Positions 56,066 through 64,000 of a stretch of DNA of 64,000 nucleotides are shown piece after piece. The number at the start of each line of letters is the position of its first letter. Position 1 is the first letter of the stretch. Origin of the DNA: Prionace glauca (lineage: Eukaryota; Chordata; Chondrichthyes; Carcharhiniformes; Carcharhinidae); NCBI GenBank assembly GCA_037974335.1, contig CM075760.1:22367538-22431537 (forward strand), given 5' to 3'. Made by a program: the position numbers and the translations under genes. Below the pieces are notes generated by a model. The model searched no databases. It had not been told where the DNA came from and saw only the letters and a program-made list of their open reading frames with translations.

Positions 56066-56138
56066 TGTTTCTGCCCGGATTCGAACCGGGGATCTTTCGC
56101 GTGTAAGGCGAATGTGATAACCACTACACTACAGAAAG
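56066..56138 (-). tRNA. tRNA-Val(TAC)
   Basis: Minus strand: CTTTCTGTAGTGTAGTGGTT, loop CTTACAC (TAC), stem TTCGC/GCGAA, T-arm CCCGGTTCGAATCCGGG, acceptor CAGAAAC, discriminator A; 73 nt. Position 1 is C rather than the usual G, so pair 1-72 is C against C. The mirrored copy shares this. Otherwise well formed, with an intact B box. Confidence 0.88.
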
Positions 56139-56559
56139 AGCTGAAGAGCAGTGGAGGAAATCTGCCTGCCTGCAATGTTCAACTGCGCTGTGATGCTGCA
56201 GGTTCCGATGGTCAGACTGAGAGCCCATGTCACTGAATTCAGGAAGATAACCGTTATTTTCAATCTGATTGTACAACTTATCCCCAACATCAACATTTAA
56301 AAGCGTTCGTCTGGCAAATATCTAAGGGATCAATGATTTCTACCCATTCATTAATGCATCATTTTCATCGTTCTTCCAATAATCATCCGCATTTTGTATC
56401 ACCAGCGCTTTGTAACCTGTCGCTACCTTTTTCCGTTGTTCTTTAAATGTGACATTTCCAATTCAGATACTAAAGAGGAAATCTCCCTGATACTGATTCC
56501 GACAGAACTGGTGCAGACCGGGAAGTAACACAGGATTGTTACACAGCAATAAATCTACA

Positions 56560-56631
56560 TTCCCTGACCGGGAATTGAACCCGGGCCGCGGCGGTGAAAA
56601 CGCCGAATCCTAACCACTAGACCACCAGGGA
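56560..56631 (-). tRNA. tRNA-Glu(TTC)
   Basis: Minus strand: TCCCTGGTGGTCTAGTGGTT, stem CGGCG/CGCCG with loop TTTTCAC (TTC), T-arm CCGGGTTCAATTCCCGG, acceptor TCAGGGA, discriminator A; 72 nt. Every stem pairs. It lies just outside the left arm, in the loop of the large inverted repeat. No T-run close downstream. Confidence 0.95.
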
Positions 56632-56694
56632 AGCTGGTGGGTGTTTTATAAAATATAAATTTATCCATGAGCCACCAGTCTTTTGTTTTATTTC

Positions 56695-56910
56695 TACACG
56701 GGCACAATCTCAGGACAAGGCGCTGATGATTTAGGAGTGAGATGAGGAGAAATTGCTTCACTCAAAGGCCCGTGAATCTTCGGAATTCCAAAGGGTTCTG
56801 ATGTTCCATCACTGAACACATTTCAGTTTGGGTTAGACAGATTTATGATCTATCCAGGAATGAATGGAAACAGGAATATGGAATAGGAACAAATGCTCAG
56901 CCACAAGTTC
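56695..56910 (+). mobile_element. Decayed CR1 3' fragment
   Basis: GGAGAAATTGCTTCACTCAA, GTGAATCTTCGGAATTCC and GGGTTAGACAGATTTATG follow the C-terminal and 3' UTR order of LINE copies elsewhere. Short and old. Confidence 0.65.
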
Positions 56911-57125
56911 ATGTTTCGATTGTGTTTTTTAAGTTTAAAGGTATAATGGAAGCATGTATATAATGTTATATGTAACCTGTTTGAAGTCAGTTCTCGTTAA
57001 ATAATGTTGGTAACACCAGATAACAGAACAGCCGGGAACAATTGACATCTTTTTTTTATTGGCACTCACGGACCCATTGCCAACAGGCAACTGTTTACCC
57101 GTGAATGCTGATGGTGAGAAAATTC

Positions 57126-57199
57126 CGTCGCTGGGTTGTCTTAAACCACCAACCTTTCAGTTAACAGCTGAACGTGCTGACCAATTGCGCCATAGAGAC
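57126..57199 (-). tRNA. tRNA-Asn(GTT)-like, degraded
   Basis: Minus strand: GTCTCTATGGCGCAATTGGT, loop CTGTTAA (GTT), stem TTCAG/CTGAA pairs, T-arm GGTGGTTTAAGACAACC. The T-loop TTTAAGA departs from TTCGA, one T-stem and two acceptor pairs are lost. TTTT follows within about 5 bases. Likely a decaying copy. Confidence 0.75.
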
Positions 57200-57631
57200 A
57201 GAGGTAGCAACTCGTAAATATATTCTAAATTAGTGTGTTACTGGCCGCCATTCTATTTCTGAAAACCTGTTCCAGAACTGCAGCATGACCGCACTGTTTA
57301 CAATTCTATACAAGTCCCTTTAGTTCCGTGGATCCTACAGCACTGCTGCAGTGTGTTGGTTATTCCCTTTCTCCTATGAACGGGCAGGGAAAATAAACCC
57401 ACGTCTCTTACCACAGGGAGGAATGGGAAGGGAAATGACCACCAGTAGCCCAACAATCCAATACTTTCCACTCAATCATCAATAACACCATTCACAACTG
57501 CACCACCTTCCGAATATTGCGATCCATTTCCCTTAGGATTTAGGTCCAAGACTTCATATTTCCCTTGTTTTCCCCCAATTTTGCAGGACATTCGCTCCAA
57601 TACACAGAGTGAACGGAGAAAGAAGAAGCTT

Positions 57632-57702
57632 TGCATTGGCCGGGAATCGAACCCGGGTCTCCCGCGTGGCAGGCGAGAATTCTACCACTGAACCATCAAT
57701 GT
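57632..57702 (-). tRNA. tRNA-Gly(GCC)
   Basis: Minus strand: ACATTGATGGTTCAGTGGTA, loop CTGCCAC (GCC), T-arm CCGGGTTCGATTCCCGG intact, acceptor end CAATGC and A. Positions 1 and 7 are A instead of G, giving two A-C acceptor mismatches; the rest matches vertebrate tRNA-Gly. Functional status uncertain. Confidence 0.85.
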
Positions 57703-58254
57703 TGCTCTTGCTCGCGATACCCCCACATGCTCTCTCTTCCTTCACACTCAACAGCATTGTAATTTCCTTACTTTGTCCTTTCGTTCCCCATTTATTAAGA
57801 TTCGGATATTAAATAAATGCTAACCTCAAATACATTTTGGACAAAATTCAATATGTCTTAGAAAATTTACACAATTTTGTCATTTTTTTCCATAAAATTC
57901 AGCATTTCTGATTTTGGAGAAAGCATTTCAAGCTGAGGTCAGTGCAAAGATAATATGACTGTAACATCGAGATTCTGATAATATTCAGCACCAAACTGAA
58001 ATCGTACAGACTTCCCTCACCCTAGCATGTTTCAGATGGTGATTAACTATGTTAGTCTGCACCTAAACCTATTAAATTGTCTTGTAGACTGGATGACTTG
58101 CCGATATGTGCAGGTGTCAAAATAGGGAAGTTTCTTTCCTGGCAATGCATCAAACAATTTATCATTTCTGATTTGACACAAAGTATTTGAGGCCGAGGCC
58201 AGAGCGAAGATACTATGGGTGTAACATCGAGATTCAGATACTGTTCAGCAACAA
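57703..58254. other. Inverted-repeat loop, unassigned
   Basis: Contains decayed fragments related to the Val-unit flanks (GTTTCAGATGGTGATTAACT and AACATCGAGATTC, seen twice at about 57965 and 58223). No gene. Confidence 0.5.
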
Positions 58255-58560
58255 AATGCTCCGGCCGATGAAGGCATGCTTTAAGGTGCAAGGGGCAAGG
58301 TTTAAAGGAGATGGACATGGCAGATTGTTTGCACAGAGGGTAGTGGGTTCCTGGAACTCGCTGCCGGGGAGAGATAGTAGAAGCGGATGCAGTTGTGACT
58401 TTTACGTCACTTGACAAGTACATGAATAGGATGGAAATAAACAGATATGGTCCCGGAAGGATGGGGGGTTTTAGTTAAGTCGGACAGCATGGTCAGTGAA
58501 GGTTTGAAGGGCCGAATGGTATGATCCTGGGCTGTAATTTTCCCTGTTCTTTGTACTGCC
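58255..58560 (+). mobile_element. CR1-type LINE 3' end
   Basis: GGCAAGGTTTAAAGGAGATG, GCACAGAGGGTAGTGGGTTC, TGGAACTCGCTGCCGGGGAG, then GGGCCGAATGGTATGATCC. A third 3'-end subtype in this window. Confidence 0.75.
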
Positions 58561-58654
58561 ATTTTTCTTTACCCAAAACTGAGCCTCAGACTCTGTAGCT
58601 CTATATTTAGCCATTCCATCTCTGACACCTTCTCCACTCACACAACCCTGTGAG

Positions 58655-59810
58655 ATGTCTGTACTGATCTTATTGTGGCATCATGAACGTTCAACATACA
58701 ACATGACTTGTATCTATAAATTCTCATCTTGAACATTTCAATTGAAATTTCAGGGCAAGTAGAGCTTTTTGAGCAGAATGGTTCAGATTCCCACCATCTT
58801 TAATGTGAACAAGTTGTTTCTGATTTCCCTACACAGGCTGTCTATTAAACAATGACTGAACACAGGGGGTGAATGTGAGAAGCTGAAGTTTCCAGTTGAA
58901 GAGGTTCCCAGTGTCTCTGAGCAACTGAACTGGGGAAGCCTTTGGGCAGAGACTGCGCTGCTGCTATTTCCCTTCCTGACCACCGGGGGTCGCTGTAACA
59001 CGCCCGGGCGCTGCTCCGCCCAGTGTCACCTCTTGCCCACACCGGCCCGGCCGCTGCTCGTTGGCGGAACATCCGGGGCCTGCAGAGTGGCGGGGCCAGC
59101 GGCCATATTTCCGTGACGTCACCGTCAGCCCCTCCCCCCGTCGAGGAAAAAGCGACGGTTCAGAAATGTAGAAAGTCAGAGAAATTCCCACCCGGAAATC
59201 CCGCCCGGAGCGAAATTAAAATTAAATAAAATACATATTTTTATAAAGAGGCAGGTGGCGGAACCGCGCATGTGCGGTAGTATTTTCCCAGAGCGCACCG
59301 CGCGGGTGTGAAAAACAGACGGAATAAAAAACGGAAACGATTTTCCCGAATGGAGAAGGAACCGAAAGGCTGACGGGTGAGGATGTGAATAATAATCATC
59401 AGAATTCAAAATATTAAAAGATTCAAATGTAACTGCCTGGGCGCATGTGCAGAAGGGGAATTCCCTCAGAGTGCAGCGCGCGGGATCCGTCTCCCCTGGC
59501 AACGCAAAATGGCCTCTGGCCGTCTCCCCTGGCAACGCAAGATGGACGCTGGCCGTCTCACTTGGCAACGCAAGATGGACGCTGCCGGCGGCGGGTGTGA
59601 TTGTGGCGCAGGCGCAGTGAGGTCTGCCTGCAGCCCATTGTCCAGATTGCCCCCCAGTGGATGTGGTGGGGAGGTGCAGCAGATGGAGCAACAATCCCAG
59701 TTTCAATGGGGGGAGAGAAGCTGCAATTCTGCTCCCTGTTGTTCACTCCTCTCCCCAGTCTCAGCATTGCAGAGTGTTTAAACAAGAGGGTGCATTGTCA
59801 CAGCGGCACC
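58655..59810 (-). repeat. CpG-rich block A, right copy (inverted)
   Basis: The reverse complement follows 50220-51299 throughout, from AACATGACTTGTATCTATAA to AACAAGAGGGTGCATTGTCA. It is about 75 bases longer, mainly because of a 33-base tandem repeat at 59488-59586. Its partner axis (about 55.0 kb) differs from that of the tRNA arms (58.2 kb). Confidence 0.9.
59488..59586. repeat. 33-bp minisatellite, three copies
   Basis: Three exact-length units start CGTCTCCCCTGGCAACGCAA at 59488 and 59521 and CGTCTCACTTGGCAACGCAA at 59554. Each contains GGCAAC (an RFX-type half-site) and an ATGG core. The left copy of block A has a single unit (antisense, CGTTGCCAGGGGAGACG near 50449). Confidence 0.93.
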
Positions 59811-59814
59811 TTGA

Positions 59815-59998
59815 CCTGCAGTTTAGTTTTATTTATTAGTATCTCGAATAATTAGGCTTACATTCACACTGCAATGCAATTCCTGTGAAAATTCTCTAGT
59901 CGCCACATTCCTGTTCGGGAAACACTGATGGAGAATTTGGCATGGCCAATGCATCTAACCAGCAAGTCTTTTGGACTGCTGGAGGAATGCAGAGAACA
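59815..59998 (-). repeat. HE1-like SINE tail and middle, antisense
   Basis: ATTAGGCTTACATTCACACT, GCAATTCCTGTGAAAATTC, then CTTTTGGACTGCTGGAGGAA. It ends near 59995, exactly where the right arm of the inverted repeat begins. Confidence 0.8.
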
Positions 59999-60302
59999 AG
60001 AACAAAGAAAAAAGGTAGTGACAGGTTACAAAGCGCTGGTGATACAAAATGCGGATGATTATTGGAAGAACGATGAAAATGATGCATTAATGAATGGGTA
60101 GAAATCATTGATCCCTTAGATAGTTGCGAGGCGAACGCTTTTAAATGTTGATGTTGGGGATAAGTTGTACAATCAGCTTGAAAATAACGGTTATCTTCCT
60201 GAATTCAGTGACATGGGCTCTCAGTCTGACCATCGGAACCTGCAGCAACACAGCGCAGTTGAACATTGCAGGCAGGCAGATTTCCTCCACTGCTCTTCAG
60301 CT

Positions 60303-60375
60303 CTTTCTGTAGTGTAGTGGTTATCACATTCGCCTTACACGCGAAAGATCCCCGGTTCGAATCCGGGCAGAAACA
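60303..60375 (+). tRNA. tRNA-Val(TAC), mirrored copy
   Basis: Same sequence as 56066-56138 in all parts I compared: CTTTCTGTAGTGTAGTGGTT, loop CTTACAC, T-arm CCCGGTTCGAATCCGGG. It carries the same C at position 1. Confidence 0.88.
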
Positions 60376-61104
60376 CTCATTAAACTTTCTCGTGTTGGAT
60401 AAGGGAAAATTGTTAAATTTACGTTTACTGCTCAACATTATCCAAACCTCGATGTTAAAGACATGTTATCATTGCTCTGATTTCACCGTCAAATACTTTC
60501 TGAGAAATAAGGTGCACTGACGGGAAAGTTCGATTTTGACACCGAGCATTTATCCGCATCTCGTTCAGTCTCCAGCAGATTTAATGGGTTTATAGGTGCA
60601 GACTAATATGGTTCATCACCATCTGAAATATCTGATAGTAGTGTGTGCTCAAACAGACAGATACAAGTGATAGTGTAAGTGAACTAGAGGAAATGGTGCA
60701 CATTTCACAGATGAATCATTTTTAAAAATCGTTTTTCATCTCCAAGAAATAGGAAAAGTCACCCAGACAGATGGGGGAATCGAGACTCAGCGCGGATCTA
60801 CTGGGCTTTCCTGTAAAGGGCGGAAATGCATGCGTCCATAATAAAAAAGGCACAAGTGTCACGAACAGATAATTTTTGATTTTCCTCCATTTAAATGTAT
60901 TTGACTTTGTTTAAAAGCTGACGATAGTCAATCTCAAAATTGTGATCTGTATTACCCGGAGATTCTGTTGGTCAGTTATGTTTTCAATTCAGTAATGTTC
61001 AAGTTCATTTATATTCAATTCATAATAAAGCCATATGTGTTAAATAATACATTAATACTGAATAGTGACACAAATACTGAGTACACTTGTACAATGAGCT
61101 TTGA

Positions 61105-61220
61105 TAAGGTGTCATCTGGACTCGAAACGTCCGCCCTTTTCACTCCTTACAGGAGCTCTCAGACATTGGGAGATTTTGCAGCATTTTCTCTTTTCCCATC
61201 CGCAGTCATTCGTTTTTATC
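61105..61220 (-). repeat. Short dispersed retroposon, mirrored copy
   Basis: ATCTGGACTCGAAACGTCCG and GAGATTTTGCAGCATTTTCT; counterpart of 55210-55340. Confidence 0.8.
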
Positions 61221-61484
61221 ACTGAATAATTGATTGAGATTATTCGAAGGAAGATGAGAATCATGGAATAATAAATGAGTAGAAATCATTGCTCCCTTAG
61301 ATATTTGCCAGACGAATACTTTTAAATGTTGATGTTGGGGATAAGTTGTACAATCAGATTGAAAGTAAGGGTTATCTTCCTGAATTCAGTGACATGGGCT
61401 CTCAGTCTGACCATCGGAACCTGCAGCAACACAGCGCAGTTGAACATTGCAGACAGGCTGATTTGCTCCATTAGTTTTCCAGTT

Positions 61485-61556
61485 GTTTCTGTAGTGCAGT
61501 GGTTATCACATTCGCCTCACACGTGAAAGGTCCCCGTTCGAAACCGGGCAGAAATA
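61485..61556 (+). tRNA. tRNA-Val(CAC)-like, mirrored copy
   Basis: GTTTCTGTAGTGCAGTGGTT, loop CTCACAC, then GTGAA in place of GCGAA (a G-T wobble in the anticodon stem), and the same short T-arm CCCCGTTCGAAACCGGG as 54876-54947. Confidence 0.78.
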
Positions 61557-62299
61557 TTAATTAAGGTTTCTCATGTGGGGTAAGGTAATATTGTTTGATT
61601 TCAGGTTGTTGCTCAACATTATCCAAACCTCGATGTGAAAGACATGTTATCATTGCTCTGACATCAAAGTTAAATACTTTCTGTGAAATAAGGTGCACTG
61701 ACGGGAAAGTTCGCTTTTGACACCGAGCATTTATCCGCATCTTGTTCAGTCCACAACAGAATTTAATGGGTTTCTAGCTGCAGACTAATATGGTTAATCA
61801 GCATCTGAAATATCTGATAGCAGTGTGTGCTCAAAAAGACAGATACAAGTGATACTGTAAGTGAACTAGAGGAAATGGTGAACATTTCACAGAAGAATAT
61901 TTTTAAATCGTTTTTCATCTCTAAGAAAGAGGGAAAACCATTCAGACAGATGAGGGAATTGGGACTCAGTGCGGATCTACTGGAATTTCCTGTAACGGGC
62001 CGGAATTTATGCGCCTGAATGTTTCAAACCCCTAATAAAAAAGGGACAAGAGTCACGAACAGATAATTCCTGATTCTCATCCTTTTAAATGTATTTGACT
62101 TTGTTTAAAAGCTGACGATAGTCGATCTCAAAATTGTGACCTGTATTACCCGGTGATTCGATTGGTTCTGTTGGTCAGTTATATTTTCAATTCAGTGATG
62201 TTCAAGGTCAGAAATATTCAATTCATAATGAAGTCACATGTGTTAAATAATGTATTGATACGAAATATTGAAACGAATAGTGATTACAATGAACTTTGA

Positions 62300-62425
62300 T
62301 AAAGTATTATCTGGACTCGAAACGTCCGCCCTTTTCACTCCTTATAAGTGCTGTCAGACATTGTGAGATTTTGGAGCATTTCCTCTTTTCCCATCCGCAG
62401 TAATTTGCTTTTATCACTGAGGACA
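62300..62425 (-). repeat. Short dispersed retroposon, mirrored copy
   Basis: ATCTGGACTCGAAACGTCCG and GTGAGATTTTGGAGCATTTC; counterpart of 54008-54130. Confidence 0.8.
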
Positions 62426-62533
62426 TTTGGTTGAGATTATTTGAAGAAAGATGAAAATGATGCATTAACGAATGGGCAAAAATTAGTGCTCTCTTAGATA
62501 TTTGGGAGACGGAAGCTTCCCCTTCGCCAGACA

Positions 62534-62606
62534 GCCGAAACAGCTCAGTTGGGAGAGCGTTAGACTGAAGATCTAAAGGTCCCAGGTTCAATCCCGGGTT
62601 TCGGCA
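62534..62606 (+). tRNA. tRNA-Phe(GAA), mirrored copy
   Basis: GCCGAAACAGCTCAGTTGGG, loop CTGAAGA (GAA), T-arm CCAGGTTCAATCCCGGG, acceptor TTTCGGC, A. It differs from the left copy at a few positions (AC for AT at 8-9 region, CAGG for CTGG). TTTT follows within about 20 bases. Confidence 0.92.
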
Positions 62607-62997
62607 GTATTCCGTTGCTGGTTTTCTGTGCTATCTGCTAATTAGGAGCACATTTTGTCTCGCACAGTCTTCAAACATCAGTTCACACAAATTGCAACAG
62701 ACCAAATACCCATCGCAATTTCCACCCTGCCAGATGTTGTTATATTTCCTCCTTGTTGGATTCCAGTTTTTTAAAAACTTCCTCTATTTCTAAACATTCC
62801 CAATGTTAATGAAAGGTGATGGAGGTGAAGGTTTATCTTTGTTTCCTGATGCACACATGCCATGTAACGTCCTGAGTTTTTCCAACCTCATCACATTTCA
62901 GTGCAGATGTCAGGTCCGCTTTTACATGGCAGTGAAAATACATTTAGTTGACCTGCTGTTTCATCCAAAACAATGTATATTTGCATTACCTCTTTTG

Positions 62998-63295
62998 ATT
63001 CCTCCAGAAGAAGGCCATTCGGCCCATCGAGTCCGCACCCACAACAATCCCACCCACGCCCTATTCCCCGTAAAGACACATATTTACCCTTCTAATCCCT
63101 CTGACACTAGGATCAATTTAGCATGGCCAATCAAACTAACCCACGCATCTTTGAAGCCTGAACACCTGGAGGAAACCCACGGAGGCATGGGGAGAACGTG
63201 CAAACTCTGCACAGACGGTGACCCGAGAACCTGAGTCCCTGGCGCTGTGAGACATCAGTGCTAATCACTGTGCTACCGCGCTGTCCTTTCTACTG
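62998..63295 (-). repeat. HE1-like SINE, mirrored copy
   Basis: GAAGAAGGCCATTCGGCCCA, CATGGGGAGAACGTGCAAAC and CACTGTGCTACCGCGCTGTC. Counterpart of 53128-53425. Confidence 0.9.
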
Positions 63296-63881
63296 CATTC
63301 AATGTTACTGCAATTCACTCCATTCAAAGTATTAGCATCAATCTGTGATAAACCATCCTGTGGTAATTCTGCTGAATAACATTAAATTATCACCGTTAAT
63401 GGACCATGCAACGTTGGACGCCTTTGATTTGAAACTTTGCTGCTTTTCTGGGTGAACTCCAGCTCTCCATTCCTCCCGCAATGTCACCGCTCAAACTGAG
63501 TCTTTCTCCTTCCCACATTATTAAACTCACAGTTACTGGTTTCTGAATGAAAACTGCCTCCACTTCACTGGGGGTGGGAGACTTTACCAGTTCATTCAAG
63601 TAAACGTTTTCTTGTCATTGAATCAGAGATTTGGGCACAGATCTGCGAGATTTTTGTGTCGGTAGAAACAATAAATTTTCCCCCATTAACAGCCAGACTT
63701 TAACCCGTATCAGTATTTTGAATCATCAGCACTTTCTAGCCTATCGCTCTCTTATTTTCTTGTTGCTTCTTTACATGTGACTTTTCCAATTCAGGCGCAA
63801 GCAAGGGAATCTTCCCCACACTGATTCTGACAGTTGTTGACCTGAAGGAACACAGGATTGTTGTACAGCAATAAATCTACA

Positions 63882-63953
63882 TCCTCTGAGCGGGGATCGA
63901 ACCCGGGCTGTGGCAGTGAAAACGTCAAATCCTAACCACTAGACCACCAGGGA
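63882..63953 (-). tRNA. tRNA-Glu(TTC)-like, mirrored counterpart of 52463
   Basis: Minus strand: TCCCTGGTGGTCTAGTGGTT, stem TGACG/TGCCA (weakened) with loop TTTTCAC (TTC), T-arm CCGGGTTCGATCCCCGC, acceptor TCAGAGG. U33 is intact, but acceptor pair 3-70, the outer T-stem pair and an anticodon-stem pair are lost. Probably a decaying gene, though closer to Glu(TTC) than its left counterpart. Confidence 0.75.
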
Positions 63954-64000
63954 AGATGACACAAGGTCTTTAAAATATTCATTTATCAATGACTCACCTG

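Larger units (their letters stand above)
52421..56440 (+). repeat. Left arm of a 4-kb inverted repeat carrying tRNA genes
   Basis: Pairs with 60000-64000. Coordinate sums of matching tRNAs stay near-constant (116416 for Glu, 116423 for Phe, 116432 for Val-CAC, 116441 for Val-TAC), placing the axis near 58.21 kb. Flanks match closely by eye. The partner runs to the window edge, so the repeat may be longer. Inside, 53925-55110 and 55115-56300 are tandem copies of about 1.19 kb, each with one tRNA-Val. Confidence 0.93.
60000..64000 (-). repeat. Right arm of the 4-kb inverted repeat
   Basis: Reverse complement of 52421-56440, sharing SINE, retroposon and tRNA positions. It begins with AAAAGGTAGTGACAGGTTAC (partner near 56420) and is cut by the window end. 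Confidence 0.93.

Noticed and set aside
1-64000. LTR-type or other capsid-bearing element
   Set aside because: None was recognised; all retroposon protein signals seen are non-LTR reverse transcriptase.

Overview
The window is vertebrate nuclear DNA and almost certainly comes from an elasmobranch, probably a shark. The main evidence is a compact IgM heavy-chain gene in the cartilaginous-fish cluster form, with one VH, two D, one JH, four CH exons and two membrane exons within about 20 kb. The repeat background fits as well: many CR1-clade LINE pieces, tRNA-derived SINEs of the HE1-like shark type, and long CA, CT and CACT simple repeats. I cannot name the species.

Layout. (1) 1-16.4 kb holds an 84-bp satellite, CA and GA microsatellites, degenerate short-period repeats, several CR1 and SINE remnants, and a long CR1 reverse-transcriptase frame (12.2-13.7 kb) split upstream by a younger CR1. 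(2) 16.4-20.8 kb is a degraded copy of the sequence that precedes and includes the functional VH at 26.75-29.4 kb. It ends in a broken VH pseudogene and looks like the relic of a second IgH cluster. (3) 28.7-48.5 kb is the IgM gene on the + strand. It has a promoter with a TATA-like box and a 13-bp inverted repeat, a leader exon, a VH with a 23-RSS, D1, D2, JH with a 23-RSS, a 10.2-kb JH-CH1 intron, CH1-CH4 with the secreted tail, a 3.5-kb intron, TM1 and TM2. Every exon I could delimit is open, the splice sites are canonical and exon phases agree. All segments are in germline configuration. (4) 50.2-64 kb is a tRNA-gene region. Two arms of about 4 kb (52.42-56.44 and 60.0-64.0 kb) are inverted copies with Phe, Val(CAC), Val(TAC), Glu and SINE copies in mirrored order. 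Each arm contains an internal tandem duplication of about 1.19 kb. A separate 1.1-kb CpG-rich block is also present twice in inverted orientation, about a different axis.

How the parts work together. The RSS spacers (V 23; D1 12 and 22; D2 12 and 12; J 23) allow V-D1-D2-J or V-D2-J joining and forbid V-J and D1-J under the 12/23 rule. Transcripts can be polyadenylated after CH4 to give secreted mu chain, or spliced from an internal CH4 donor to TM1/TM2 to give membrane IgM. The JH-CH1 intron ends in a G-rich repeat with nine GAGCT pentamers just upstream of CH1. Its position and composition resemble a mammalian switch region, and it is the observation most worth following up. I saw no other protein-coding gene. 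The remaining open frames fall in simple repeats, retroposons or unassigned sequence. All similarity statements are by eye; no database search or alignment was run.
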